Assembly: GCA_016717165.1 (NCBI GenBank)
Contig: JADKGA010000003.1
Span: 248,001 to 312,000 of the forward strand
DNA length: 64,000 bases
Direction of reading: 5' to 3'
Source: Candidatus Lutibacillus vidarii
GTDB taxonomy: Bacteria > Actinomycetota > Actinomycetes > Actinomycetales > Dermatophilaceae
Shown here: positions 25,258-35,958 of the stretch, piece after piece
Layout: every line of letters starts with the position of its first letter
How positions within the stretch are numbered: the first letter of the stretch is position 1
Position numbers and translations under genes: made by a program
Notes under the pieces: generated by a model
What the model was told of the DNA's origin: nothing
What the model saw: only the letters and a program-made list of their open reading frames with translations
The model's database searches: none

Positions 25258-26895
25258 TCAGTGCGCGAAGTGACGGGTCCCGGTGAAGTACAGCCCCACC
25301 CCTGCGGCCGCGCAGGCGTCGATGCTCTCCTGGTCGCGCATCGACCCGCCCGGCGCGACGATCGCCGCGACGCCCGCGTCGATGAGCAGCCCCGGCCCGT
25401 CCGCGAACGGGAAGAAGGCGTCCGACGCAGCCACCGCGCCACGGACGCGCTCCGCCCCCGCCCGCTCGACCGCGAGCCGGCACGAGTCGACCCGGTTGAC
25501 CTGCCCCATCCCGATGCCGACCGACGCACCGTCCCGGGCGAGGAGGATCGCGTTGGACTTGACCGCGCGCACCGCCCGCCACGCGAACGCCAGGTCGGCC
25601 AGCGTCGCCTCGTCCGCGGCCGGGCCCGCGACGAGCCGCCAGTATGCCGGGTCGTCGCCTCCGGTCACGGCGCCCTCGGCGTCCCGCACGACCGCGTCGA
25701 CGCGGTCGCGGTCCTGAACCAGCAGGCCCCCGCTCACCGGACGGGTCTCCCGCGCCGCGGCTCCCCCGTCCGCCTCGATGGCCGCCAGGTCCACCGTGAG
25801 GAGCCGGACGTTCTTCTTCGCGGTGAGGACCGCCAACGCCTCGTCGTCGAACGAGGGCGCGACGAGCACCTCGGTGAAGATCTCGGCCACCGTCTGGGCA
25901 AGCTCGACGCTGACCGGTCGGTTGACCGCGATGACCCCACCGAAGGCCGACAGCGGGTCACAGGCGTGTGCACGCCGGTGCGCCTCGGCGATATCCGCGC
26001 CGACGGCGATCCCGCACGGGTTGGCGTGCTTGATGATCGCGCAGGTCGGCTGGTCGCCCTGGTCGCGCGCCGCGCGCAGCGCCGCGTCCGCGTCGACATA
26101 GTTGTTGTACGACATCTCCTTGCCGTGCAGCTGGGTCGCGGCGGCGATGCCCGGGCGGCCGTCGGTGTAGAGCGCCGCACGCTGGTGCGGGTTCTCGCCA
26201 TACCGAAGAACGGCGGAGCGGTCGTATGACGCCCCCGCCCACGCGGGGAAGCCGCTCCCGGCGCCGGTGTCGGCATACCCCTGGGCCATCCACGTCGCGA
26301 CGGCGACGTCATAGGCCGCGGTGTGGGCGAAGGCCTCGGCAGCCAGACGCCGACGCGCCTCGAAGGTGAACCCTCCTGACCGCACCGCCGCCAGCGCCTC
26401 GGCGTACTGGTCCGGCCTGGTGAGGACGGCGACGCTGGGGTGGTTCTTCCCCGCCGCGCGGACCATCGACGGACCACCGATGTCGATCTGCTCGACGCAC
26501 TCGTCCGGCGTGGCTCCGGAGGCCACCGTCGCGGCGAAGGGGTAGAGGTTGACGACGACGAGCTCGAAGGGCGCGACCTCAAGGTCGGCGAGCTGGGCGA
26601 GGTGGTCGGGCTTGCGGGTGTCGGCGAGGATGCCGGCGTGGACCCGCGGGTGCAACGTCTTGACCCGGCCCTCGAGACATTCGGGGAAGCCGGTCAGCTG
26701 CTCGACCGGGGTGACCGGCAGGCCCAATCCGGCGAGGAGCGCGGCCGAGCCGCCGGTGGAGACCAGCTCCACCCCCGCGGCGTGCAGGCCCTCGACCAGC
26801 TCGACGAGTCCGGACTTGTCATAGACGGATACGAGCGCCCGCCGGATCGGGCGGACGTCGACGGTCGGGCCTGGCGCGCTGACGGTGCCGCTCAC
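25258..26895 (-). CDS. purH: Bifunctional AICAR transformylase/IMP cyclohydrolase
   Basis: A 545-residue PurH catalysing the last two steps of IMP synthesis. The N-terminal IMP cyclohydrolase (MGS-like fold) begins RRALVSVYDKSGLVELVEGL and has the motifs STGGSAALLAGLG and PFPECLEGRVKTLHP-like GFPECLEGRVKTLHPRVHAG. The C-terminal AICARFT domain carries the LRYGENPHQRAALY and AIIKHANPCGIAVG motifs with the catalytic Lys-His. The GTG at 26895 overlaps the purN stop by 4 nt (GTGA), so the genes are coupled; the frame is open much further upstream but that is a shadow of purN and the next gene. Confidence 0.96.
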   Translation of the reverse strand: MSGTVSAPGPTVDVRPIRRALVSVYDKSGLVELVEGLHAAGVELVSTGGSAALLAGLGLPVTPVEQLTGFPECLEGRVKTLHPRVHAGILADTRKPDHLAQLADLEVAPFELVVVNLYPFAATVASGATPDECVEQIDIGGPSMVRAAGKNHPSVAVLTRPDQYAEALAAVRSGGFTFEARRRLAAEAFAHTAAYDVAVATWMAQGYADTGAGSGFPAWAGASYDRSAVLRYGENPHQRAALYTDGRPGIAAATQLHGKEMSYNNYVDADAALRAARDQGDQPTCAIIKHANPCGIAVGADIAEAHRRAHACDPLSAFGGVIAVNRPVSVELAQTVAEIFTEVLVAPSFDDEALAVLTAKKNVRLLTVDLAAIEADGGAAARETRPVSGGLLVQDRDRVDAVVRDAEGAVTGGDDPAYWRLVAGPAADEATLADLAFAWRAVRAVKSNAILLARDGASVGIGMGQVNRVDSCRLAVERAGAERVRGAVAASDAFFPFADGPGLLIDAGVAAIVAPGGSMRDQESIDACAAAGVGLYFTGTRHFAH

Positions 26896-27521
26896 GGGAT
26901 GGTGACCTTCCTGCCGGTAACGGTGAACCCCTCGCGGGCCATCCGGCCGACGAGGTCGACGAGCTGCGGCCGCTCGGCCGCCTTGATCCGCTCGGTGAGT
27001 GTCTCCTCGGTGTCGTCGTCGAGGACCGGGACGACGCACTGCCCGACGATGGCGCCGGTGTCGACCCCCTCGTCGACGATGAACACCGTGGCGCCGGCGA
27101 CCTTGACGCCATACGCCAGCGCGTCCCGCGGACCGTGGATGCCGGGGAAGGCGGGCAGCAAGGCGTTGTGGCTGTTGAGGTACCGGCCCCCGAACCGGGC
27201 CAGGAAGGTCGGCCCGACGAGCTTGAGGAAGCCGGCCGAGACGACCAGAGTGGGCTGGTAGCCGGCGACCTGGGCCGTGAGCGCGGCGTCCCAGGACGCG
27301 CGGTCGGGGTGGTCGGCGACCCGGCAGACGAAGGTCGGCAGCCCGGCCCGGAGTGCGCGCTGCTCCCCCACCGTGCCCGGCCGGTCGGCCCCCACGGCGA
27401 CGACCTGCGCGCCATATGACGGCTCGGCGCAGGCGTCGAGGAGGGCTTGGAGCAAGGTGCCGGAGCCGGAGACGAGGACGACCAGGCGCGCCGGGGCGGG
27501 GTCGACGCGGGGCTCCGTCAC
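26892..27521 (-). CDS. purN: Phosphoribosylglycinamide formyltransferase
   Basis: A 209-residue GAR transformylase that transfers a formyl group from 10-formyl-THF to glycinamide ribonucleotide. The phosphate-binding loop is VLVSGSGTLLQALLDA. The catalytic Asn-His-Asp triad is visible as NSHNALLPAFPGIHGPRDAL with the Asp in VDEGVDTGAIVGQ. Its stop overlaps the purH start, and the upstream DUF6350 gene ends 9 nt before its start, giving a DUF6350-purN-purH(-folD) order on the minus strand. Confidence 0.96.
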   Translation of the reverse strand: MTEPRVDPAPARLVVLVSGSGTLLQALLDACAEPSYGAQVVAVGADRPGTVGEQRALRAGLPTFVCRVADHPDRASWDAALTAQVAGYQPTLVVSAGFLKLVGPTFLARFGGRYLNSHNALLPAFPGIHGPRDALAYGVKVAGATVFIVDEGVDTGAIVGQCVVPVLDDDTEETLTERIKAAERPQLVDLVGRMAREGFTVTGRKVTIP

Positions 27522-27530
27522 GCACCGATC

Positions 27531-28826
27531 CTAGTCGTCGGCCGTCCGGGGCCTGGCCGAGGCGGAGGTGGCGTCGGACATATCGCTCGAGCGGCGCCCC
27601 TGGACCCAGTCCACCGCGGCGGAGCCGAGGAGCCAGAGCAGCGCACCGAGAACGAGCTCGAGGCAGAGCCAGAGGGCGACCGGTCTGGCGTCCGGCCCGA
27701 CCGAGACGAAGCGGTCGACCCCGAGCGACCCGGCGCCCAGGGCGGTCAGGCCTGCGGCCGTCGCCGCGACGATGACCGCAGCGGCCACCGAGGCCGCCAG
27801 GGCAGGTAGCCAGGAGAGCTCCCGCTCGGCGGCGCGCCCGAGGAGCAGGCCGACCAGGACCGGGAGGAGCACCGCGCCGACGGCCCAGCCCGGCATGGCC
27901 CCACCGGCGGGCAGGGCGCCCAGCACGGGGAGCAACGGCTGCAGGCCGGGGTTGGCGAAGGTGAGCGTCACGCTGGTTCCGGCGCCGACGCTGAAGCCCG
28001 GACCGGTCATCCAGGCGAGCGCCCAGGTGGCGAGGTTCGGCAGGACGAGGACCTGGGCCACGGCCAGCACCAGCGTGCCCACCGGGCCGGGGTCGAGGGC
28101 GGCTGAGACCTCGTCGATGCGGGACCCGCCCACGCCGATGACGACCAGGACGACGACGACCAGGACGGTCGCGAGCCGGGTCAGCGTGGCCCACACCAGG
28201 CGAGGGCCCACCAGGACCCAGTCCGGCGCGACGCTCCAGCGGTCGTCCAGCGCCGGGACCGCGCCGAGCCAGCCGTCCTCGTAGTCCAGCGCCACGGCGA
28301 CGAGGAGGCCACCGAGTGCCATACCGAGGGGGGCGACCAGGCCGAGCACGGGATGCGGCCGGGCCGGCCCGGCCAGGGTGGTCAGCAGGGCGAGGACGGC
28401 GACGGCGGCATACCCGCCGATGGCCGCGAGGCCGACGTCGACGACCTCGCGCCGCACCCCAGCGACGAGCTCGCCGCGACCGGACCCGGAGCCGTCGTCG
28501 AGGTCGCGGACCGCGCGACGCAGTCCCCAGATCGCGGACCCGGCGATGAAGAAGAAGAGGAGCAGCGGGGTGACGCTGAGGTCGACCGAGCCGGCGCGCA
28601 CCGGGGACCCGTGGCCAAGGAACCAGGCCGCGGATCCGACTCCCCAGGCCGCCGTCCATGGGGCGGACGACTCAGGCGCTGCCACCCAGGCCAGCAGGGC
28701 CGCAGCGACGACCGCCGCCCACGACACCGCCGCCGCGGCTGCCCCCCACAGGAAGGCCGGCCCGCGGGCGGCAAGCCCCTCGGGCGCGCTGGCGAAGGCG
28801 CCGAGGGCGCGGCTGAAGGACGGCAT
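27531..28826 (-). CDS. DUF6350 polytopic membrane protein
   Basis: A 431-residue membrane protein with about ten to twelve hydrophobic segments separated by short loops, and a polar Ser/Arg-rich C-terminus. It corresponds to the DUF6350 family found in actinobacteria directly upstream of purN. No catalytic motif is visible. It begins 51 nt after the sucD stop and ends 9 nt before purN, so the minus-strand transcript may run sucC-sucD-DUF6350-purN-purH. Function unknown. Confidence 0.8.
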   Translation of the reverse strand: MPSFSRALGAFASAPEGLAARGPAFLWGAAAAAVSWAAVVAAALLAWVAAPESSAPWTAAWGVGSAAWFLGHGSPVRAGSVDLSVTPLLLFFFIAGSAIWGLRRAVRDLDDGSGSGRGELVAGVRREVVDVGLAAIGGYAAVAVLALLTTLAGPARPHPVLGLVAPLGMALGGLLVAVALDYEDGWLGAVPALDDRWSVAPDWVLVGPRLVWATLTRLATVLVVVVLVVIGVGGSRIDEVSAALDPGPVGTLVLAVAQVLVLPNLATWALAWMTGPGFSVGAGTSVTLTFANPGLQPLLPVLGALPAGGAMPGWAVGAVLLPVLVGLLLGRAAERELSWLPALAASVAAAVIVAATAAGLTALGAGSLGVDRFVSVGPDARPVALWLCLELVLGALLWLLGSAAVDWVQGRRSSDMSDATSASARPRTADD

Positions 28827-28877
28827 AGTTCACCCATCGTCGCCCGGGGGGTGACGAGGCGTCCGAAGGCGCGCCGG

Positions 28878-29765
28878 TCAGCGCGCCGACATGATCTCCC
28901 GCATGAGCTGGGCCGTCTCGGAGGGCGTCTTGCCGACCCGGACCCCGACCGCCTCGAGGGCTTCCTTCTTTGCCGCAGCGGTGCCCGAGGAGCCGGTGAC
29001 AATGGCGCCGGCGTGGCCCATCGTCTTGCCCTCCGGCGCGGTGAAGCCCGCGACATAGCCGACGACCGGCTTGGTCACGTGGTCCTTGATGTATGCCGCC
29101 GCGCGCTCTTCGGCGTCGCCGCCGATCTCGCCGATCATGACGATCGCGTCGGTGTCGGGGTCGTCCTGGAACGCCTGCAGACAGTCGATGTGCGTCGTCC
29201 CGATGATCGGGTCGCCGCCGATGCCGACCCCGGTGGAGAAGCCGAAGTCACGCAGCTCGTACATCATCTGGTAGGTCAGCGTGCCGGACTTGGAGACCAG
29301 CCCGATCCGACCGGGGCCGGAGATGTCCGCGGGGATGATGCCGGCGTTGGACTGCCCGGGGCTGATCAGGCCGGGGCAGTTCGGGCCGATGATCCGGGTG
29401 GTCCCGGCGTTCTGCGCGTAGGTGAAGAACTCCGCGGTGTCCTTGACCGCGACGCCTTCGGTGATGACCACGCAAAGCGGGATCTTCGCGTCGACGGCTT
29501 CGACGACCGCGGCCTTGGTGAAGGCGGCCGGGACGAAGATCACCGTGACATCTGCACCGGTGGCCGCCATCGCCTCGGCCACGCCGCCGAAGACCGGCAC
29601 GCTGACACCGCCGGGGAAGTCGACGCTGGTGCCCGCCTTGCGCGGGTTCACCCCGCCGACGACGGTTGTGCCCGACGCGAGCATCCGCGTGGTGTGCTTC
29701 ATGCCCTCCGAGCCGGTCATCCCTTGGACGATGACCCGGGAGTCCTTGGTGAGGAAGATCGCCAT
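28878..29765 (-). CDS. sucD: Succinate-CoA ligase, ADP-forming, alpha subunit
   Basis: A 295-residue alpha subunit of succinyl-CoA synthetase, which couples succinyl-CoA cleavage to nucleotide phosphorylation in the TCA cycle. The CoA-binding Rossmann domain includes VQGMTGSEGMKHTTRML and GGVNPRKAGT. The phosphorylated active-site histidine lies in TMGHAGAIVTGSSGTAAAKK near residue 250. It follows the beta-subunit gene by 9 nt on the minus strand. Confidence 0.97.
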   Translation of the reverse strand: MAIFLTKDSRVIVQGMTGSEGMKHTTRMLASGTTVVGGVNPRKAGTSVDFPGGVSVPVFGGVAEAMAATGADVTVIFVPAAFTKAAVVEAVDAKIPLCVVITEGVAVKDTAEFFTYAQNAGTTRIIGPNCPGLISPGQSNAGIIPADISGPGRIGLVSKSGTLTYQMMYELRDFGFSTGVGIGGDPIIGTTHIDCLQAFQDDPDTDAIVMIGEIGGDAEERAAAYIKDHVTKPVVGYVAGFTAPEGKTMGHAGAIVTGSSGTAAAKKEALEAVGVRVGKTPSETAQLMREIMSAR

Positions 29766-29774
29766 CGTGGTCCC

Positions 29775-30980
<1,206 letters not shown>

Positions 30981-31486
30981 GTCGATCCGTCCTCGTCTCC
31001 GTCGAAGGGACTGTGGGGCAGAGCCTAGTCGTCCAGCCGTATGGCGTCGCTGGGCGGTCCTGCGCTGCGGAACGGGAAGGCCGCGTCCGAGAACCCGCGC
31101 TGAGCAGGAGGAATGCTGCGGAGCTGCTGCACCGAGGCAGTCGTGTGAGAGAACTCATGCCGCCGTGCGGACCGCCGGGGCGGGCGGCGCGCCGCCCCCG
31201 GACGCGGCTGTGGGGCCGCCGGGTAAGCGGCCCCACAGTCCTCGCGCCTGGCGACTCGAGGGTCGCGGCTCGCAGGCCGCGGTGTATATGGACGGAGCAA
31301 CTGGGGGAAAGAGCGCTCCGTCACCCGCTCGAGTACCGGCTCGCACCGGCTCGCGTGGGGGCGCGAAACTCGGCACTTCCTCAAGGATGGGGGACACAGG
31401 CGCGGACGCAGCACATCCTGGAGAGGTCTTTACTGTCCGTAGGGAAAGTCCGGACAAACTGCCTCGAGGACACTCGAGATCGGGCG
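30981..31486. other. 506-bp non-coding region between sucC and the B12-binding protein gene
   Basis: It should hold the sucC promoter and the 3' end of the upstream minus-strand transcript. I found one clear structure, the hairpin at 31208-31238, and a smaller dyad near 31437-31460. No convincing gene: open frames across it have no recognisable motif. Confidence 0.5.
31208..31238 (-). terminator. Hairpin terminator in the sucC upstream region
   Basis: A 12-bp perfect stem CTGTGGGGCCGC/GCGGCCCCACAG with a 7-nt loop. It lies about 250 nt after the B12-binding gene and 230 nt before sucC, both on the minus strand, so it may insulate sucC from upstream transcription. No T-run. Confidence 0.6.
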
Positions 31487-31885
31487 TCACACGGCGACGT
31501 GGCCGCGGACCCAGTCAACGATCTCCGTGGTCGTCGCGCCCGGGGTGAAGACCTTGGCAACGCCCATTCCCTCGAGCTCGGTGAGGTCGGCCTCAGGGAT
31601 GATCCCGCCGCCGAAGACGACGATGTCCGCCGCGTCCTTGGTCTTGAGCAGCTCGATGACCTTGGCGAACAAGGTCATGTGCGCCCCGGAGAGGACGGAC
31701 AGCCCGACGGCGTCGGCGTCCTCCTGGATGGCGGCCTCGACGATCTGCTCCGGCGTCTGGTGCAGGCCGGTGTAGATGACCTCCATGCCGGCATCGCGCA
31801 GCGCTCGGGCGACGACCTTGGCCCCTCGGTCGTGCCCGTCCAGGCCGGGCTTGGCAACGACGATGCGCAGCGGGGAGTCAGTCAT
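31487..31885 (-). CDS. Cobalamin (B12)-binding domain protein, methylmalonyl-CoA mutase small-domain type
   Basis: A 132-residue stand-alone B12-binding domain. It has the DxHxxG cobalamin signature in VVAKPGLDGHDRGAKVVARA, with the His that ligates cobalt, then TGLHQTPEQIVEAAI, LSVLSGAHMTLF and VFGGGIIPEADL, the usual strand-loop sequence of the Rossmann-like fold. Stand-alone domains of this kind pair with a separate mutase catalytic subunit, as in split acyl-CoA mutases. No mutase gene is in the window, so its partner and substrate are unknown. ATG at 31885 places the conserved IVVAKPGLDGHDRG near the N-terminus. Confidence 0.9.
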   Translation of the reverse strand: MTDSPLRIVVAKPGLDGHDRGAKVVARALRDAGMEVIYTGLHQTPEQIVEAAIQEDADAVGLSVLSGAHMTLFAKVIELLKTKDAADIVVFGGGIIPEADLTELEGMGVAKVFTPGATTTEIVDWVRGHVAV

Positions 31886-31994
31886 ACCTGGCAGCCTAAC
31901 GAGCCTGGCGGGGTCGCGGCGAGGGGTGCGGCCCAGCACACACCGCGGGGCCGGACCGCCGTCTGTGCGGTGCGTCACACGCATGGAGTTGTTG

Positions 31995-32011
31995 ATTACG
32001 AAACGGTCACG
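31995..32011 (+). promoter_or_regulatory. Candidate response-regulator site upstream of the M23 peptidase
   Basis: Two hexamers ATTACG and GTCACG lie in tandem 11 bp apart, about 45 bp before the M23 start. Head-to-tail half-sites spaced about one helical turn are typical of OmpR-type regulators, and MtrA is known to control wall hydrolase genes in actinobacteria. The assignment to MtrA is a guess. Confidence 0.3.
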
Positions 32012-32055
32012 GTACGGTATCCCAAGCCCTGTTGCCGTTCCCGAGGACCATCCCT

Positions 32056-32891
32056 GTGTCGCGAAGCCAGTATGCCGGTCGCCATCGCGGCGCCGCGCGC
32101 CGCGGCGCCAGCATGCGCACCGTCGGTCTGGGGCTCGCCCTGCCGGCCGGTGCGGCAGCCACCTTGGTCCTGACGAACGGCTCCACGGCCGCCAATGCCG
32201 ACCAGCTGGCGATGGCCCTGACCGCGGAGGGCACCGCTTCCGCGACGTCCGCCCCGAGCGACCAGAGCAAGGCCGCGGCCGGTGCCGCCCTTGCGGTGGA
32301 CAGCCGGTCGACCAGCGCCGCGAACGAGCGGGTTGCCCGCTCCGCCGAGCGGGCGGCCGACATCCTCGTGGCGGAGAACAACGCCGAGCGGGCGGCAGCC
32401 GCCCAGCTCTCGACGACCCGGACCGCCCGGGTCGTCTCCTTGTTGATGACCCCCGGCGGCGCTCCCGGCAGCCACGCGTGGACCAAGCCGGTTGCCGGCT
32501 ACACCCTCACCTCGGGTTACGGCATGCGCTGGGGCGCATCCACCCGGCCCAGGACTTCGCCCTGCCGGTCGGGTCCACGGTCCGGGCGATGTCCAGCGGC
32601 CAGGTCGTCTCGGCCGAGTACGACGGTCCGTTCGGCAACAAGGTCGTCATCAAGTACTGGGACGGCACGGTCACGTGGTACTGCCACCTCAGCTCGTATG
32701 ACGTCAAGGCCGGCGACACCGTCAACGCCGGGGAGATCGTCGCCAGGAGCGGCAACACCGGGCACTCGACCGGCCCGCACCTGCACCTCGAGATCTACCC
32801 CGACGGTGGCGGCCTGAGCTCGACCGGCGTCTATGGTGTGGGGTCGACGTCGCCTCGGGCCTGGTTCGCCGACAAGGGCATCAACATCTGA
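32056..32891 (+). pseudogene. M23 (LytM-type) peptidoglycan endopeptidase, frameshifted
   Basis: An exported metalloendopeptidase split by a frame break. The first part (GTG 32056, GAGG 9 nt upstream) has a basic N-terminus, a hydrophobic segment ending in AANA, and an Ala-rich helical stalk, up to SGYGMRWG. The frame then changes in the G4 run 32531-32534. The downstream frame continues with IHPAQDFALPVGSTVRAM, containing the first zinc ligands (H and D) and the rest of the M23 barrel, including NTGHSTGPHLHLEIY with the HxH motif, to 32891. One extra G restores a 278-residue protein with an intact active site, so this may be a sequencing artefact rather than a dead gene. Confidence 0.85.
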
Positions 32892-32930
32892 GCGGCGCGG
32901 TCGGCTCGCTACGCCCGAGCGGCCGACCGG

Positions 32931-35395
32931 TCAGAGCTTCTCCAGCGGTGCGAACCGCAGCAGCAGGCGCTTGACGCCGCTCTCGCCACCGAAGTCCACG
33001 TGCGCCATCGCGCGCTCGCCCTCCCCCTCGACGCGCACGACCGTGCCGAGCCCGAACGAGTCATGGGTGACCCGGTCACCGGGAGCCAACGAGATGCTCG
33101 GGCGGTTGCCCGGCATACGCACCCCAGGTCGTTGCGCAAGGCTCGCCATCGCCGACCCGCCGCTGGGCGCACCGCCGCCTCGGCCGTACCGGGAACCGAC
33201 CGCGGCGGCCTCCCGCTCCCACTGCACCAGCCCGGCCGGGATCTCGTCGAGGAAGCGCGAGGCGGGGTGGTACTGCGGCGCCCCCAGGCCGAGCGGACCG
33301 CCGCGCGGGACAGGTGCAGCCGCTCGCGGGCCCGGGTGATGCCGACATAGGCGAGCCGGCGCTCCTCCTCCAGCTCGACGGCGTCGCCGAGCGAGCGCAT
33401 GTGCGGGAAGGTGCCGTCCTCGAGCCCGGTGAGGAAGACCACCGGAAACTCCAAGCCCTTGGCCGTGTGCAGGGTCATGAGGGTGACCACCCCGGACGCC
33501 GCCGCCTCCGGCGAGTCGGGGATCTCGTCGGCGTCGGCAACGAGGGAGACCCGCTCGAGGAAGGCATCGAGCTCGGGGACCTCCCCGTCGGCCAGGCGTG
33601 CCTCGTCGAACTCGCGGGCCACCGCGACGAGCTCACCGAGGTTCTCCAGCCGGGTCTCGTCCTGCGGGTCCGCGCTGGCCCGGAGCTCGGCGAGATAGCC
33701 GCTGCGCTCGACGACCGCTTCCAGAAGCAGCCCGACCCCCTCGCCGGAGTCGCGGACCGCGCCGAGCTGCTCGAGCAGGGCAGTGAACGCCTCGACCGCA
33801 GCCACCGAGCGCGGCGCGATGCCGGGTGCGTCGGCGGCCCGCCCTAGCGCGGCGACGAAGGGGATCCGCTCCCGCTGGGCCAAGGCGCTGACACAGGCCT
33901 CGGCCCGCTCGCCGATGCCCCGCTTGGGGACATTGAGGATCCGGCGCAGGCTGACGTCGTCGGCGGGGTTGGCCAGCGCCTTGAGATAGGCCAGCGCGTC
34001 CTTGATCTCGCGCCGCTCGTAGAAGCGGGTGCCGCCAACGACCTTGTACGGCAGCCCGACCCGGACGAGCACCTCCTCGAGCGGGCGGGACTGGGCGTTG
34101 GTGCGGTAGAAGACCGCGACGTCACCGGGCCGGACCCCGTCGGTGTCGCCGAGGCTGTCGATGCGCCGGGCGACGAAGGCCGCCTCGTCGTGCTCGGAGT
34201 CCGCGACATAGCCGACGATCGGCGGTCCGTCGCCGGAGTCGGTCCACAGGTTTTTCGGTCGGCGAGCCGAGTTCTGAGCGATGACGGCGTTCGCCGCCCG
34301 GAGGATCGTCTGGGTGGACCGGTAGTTCTGCTCCAGGAGGATGGTCCGGGCGTTCGGATAGTCCTGCTCGAACTCGACGATATTGCGGATCGTCGCACCC
34401 CGGAAGGCGTAGATCGACTGGTCGGCGTCCCCGACGACGCACAGCTGCCCGGGCGGGACGGCGTGCGGGTCGTCCGACGGGTGCCCGACCAGCTCGCGGA
34501 CCAGCTGGTACTGGGCGACATTGGTGTCCTGGTACTCGTCGACGAGGATGTGCCGGAAGCGCCGCCGGTAGTGCTCGGCGACATCGGGGAAGGCCTGCAG
34601 GACATGGACCGTGGTCATGATGAGGTCGTCGAAGTCCAACGCGTTGGCCTGGCGCAGCCGCCGCTGGTAGCCCCGGTAGGCCTCGGCGATGGTGCGCTCG
34701 TGGTGGGTGCCCTCGGCGGCGACCCGGGAGGCGTAGGTGTCCTCGTCGACGAGGTCGTTCTTCAGGTTAGAGACCGCCGCCGAGAAGGACCGCGGCGGGT
34801 AGCGCTTCGGGTCCAGGTCGAGGTCGCGCATGACCAGCGCCATGAGCCGCTGGGAGTCGGCGGCGTCGTAGATCGAGAAGCTCGACTTCAAACCCACCCG
34901 GGTCGCCTCGCGGCGCAGGATGCGCACGCAGGCCGAGTGGAAGGTCATCACCCACATGGCCTTGGCCCGGCCGCCGACGAGATGCTCGACCCGCTCGCGC
35001 ATCTCGTTCGCGGCCTTGTTGGTGAAGGTGATGGCGAGGACCTGGCCCGGCTGGACGCCACGCGCCGCGAGCAGGTAGGCGATCCGGTGGGTCAGCACCC
35101 GGGTCTTGCCCGAGCCCGCCCCGGCGACGATGAGCAGCGGCGGCCCGTCGTGCAGCACCGCCTCGCGCTGCTGCGGGTTGAGCCCGGCGAGCAAGGCGTC
35201 GGGGTCGGCGCCGTGCCGGGGCGCCGGTTCGTGCCCGGCCACTGCCCAGCCCGGTATGCCGTCCGGGCCGACCTCGTCGTCGCGCCTCGAGCCGACGGCA
35301 CCCGGAGCACGCTCGGAGTCGTCGCCTAGGGCTCCGGCTCGGGGGCCGCCGGGGCCGAAGCCGGGCAGGATGAGGTCGTCGAAAAGGCTGCTCAT
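32931..35395 (-). CDS. pcrA: ATP-dependent DNA helicase PcrA/UvrD, frame break near the 3' end
   Basis: A superfamily 1A 3'-5' helicase for repair and replication restart, about 820 residues once joined. After a polar N-terminal extension come LLAGLNPQQREAVLHDGPP (Q motif), GAGSGKTRVLTHR (Walker A), ILVDEYQDTN (Walker B), VVGDADQSIYAFRGA, LEQNYRSTQTIL, LMTLHTAKGLEFPVVFL and RRLAYVGITRARERLHL, so all helicase motifs are intact. At the C5 run 33281-33285 the frame shifts: the tail reading APQYHPASRFLDEIPAG and ending DFGGESGVKRLLLRFAPLEKL lies in another frame. The loss affects only the C-terminal tail, and a single missing G/C would repair it. Because this helicase is normally important, a sequence error is likely. 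Confidence 0.92.
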
Positions 35396-35438
35396 GACGG
35401 CGCCAAGCCTACGTCTCGGCGCGGACAGCCGAGCGCCG

Positions 35439-35480
35439 CCGAGCCGAGGCCACCGAGCCGAGGCCACCGAGCCGAGCGCC
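35439..35480. repeat. 14-bp tandem repeat (2.7 copies)
   Basis: Unit CCGAGCCGAGGCCA repeated at 35439, 35453 and partly at 35467, inside a longer purine/C-rich region where GCCGAGCGCCGCCGAGCC also occurs twice. It lies between pcrA and the YtxH-like gene. Probably slippage-generated non-coding sequence. Confidence 0.7.
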
Positions 35481-35544
35481 GCCGAGCCGAGCACGGCAGG
35501 CCGCGCACCCGCCACACCGGCGACCGGCCGCCGAGGCCGGCCGG

Positions 35545-35889
35545 TCAGGTCGACGGCGGCTCGTCCTGGGGCGAGATGACAACGCCGGAGGTCGGTGGGT
35601 CCGCCGGCCGGGCGGCCAGGGGGCGACCGGGGATGGTGTTGCGGGCCCGTGCCGCGGCGGCCTTGGCCCGAGTGCTCGCGGCGTCGAGCGCCTTCGCGGT
35701 GACGGTGGGCACGGCGGCCTTGAGCTCGGCCTTGGCTCGCGCCCGGGCCGGTCCGACGCGGTTCTGGACCGGGTCGCTGTGCCACACCTTCGACGCGCCC
35801 GCCTTGATCTGCTCGTAGCGTCGGCGTCCCGCGCGGGTCCCGAGAACGTACCCGGCCGCGGCCCCGACGACGAACGACACCCTGCCCAC
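35545..35889 (-). CDS. Small membrane-anchored YtxH-like protein
   Basis: A 114-residue protein that begins with a glycine-rich hydrophobic segment MGRVSFVVGAAAGYVLGTRAG, followed by a basic, Ala/Lys-rich helical stretch with the pattern GRRRYEQIKAGASKVW seen in actinobacterial YtxH-like proteins, and a Pro-rich tail. Such proteins are anchored with the helix in the cytoplasm or envelope and have no known activity. Monocistronic between pcrA and the GNAT gene. Confidence 0.7.
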   Translation of the reverse strand: MGRVSFVVGAAAGYVLGTRAGRRRYEQIKAGASKVWHSDPVQNRVGPARARAKAELKAAVPTVTAKALDAASTRAKAAAARARNTIPGRPLAARPADPPTSGVVISPQDEPPST

Positions 35890-35958
35890 GGCGGTCTCCT
35901 CTCAGCCGGCCTCGCCGCCTCGACCCTACCCGCTCACCGCGCCGATAGGCTCGCCACC

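Noticed and set aside
25258..28659. A single 1133-residue fusion gene spanning purH upstream
   Set aside because: The upstream part is the shadow frame of purN and DUF6350; purH starts at GTG 26895 overlapping the purN stop.
35428..35500. CRISPR-like or iteron repeats
   Set aside because: Repeats are tandem, degenerate and without unique spacers; consistent with slippage.
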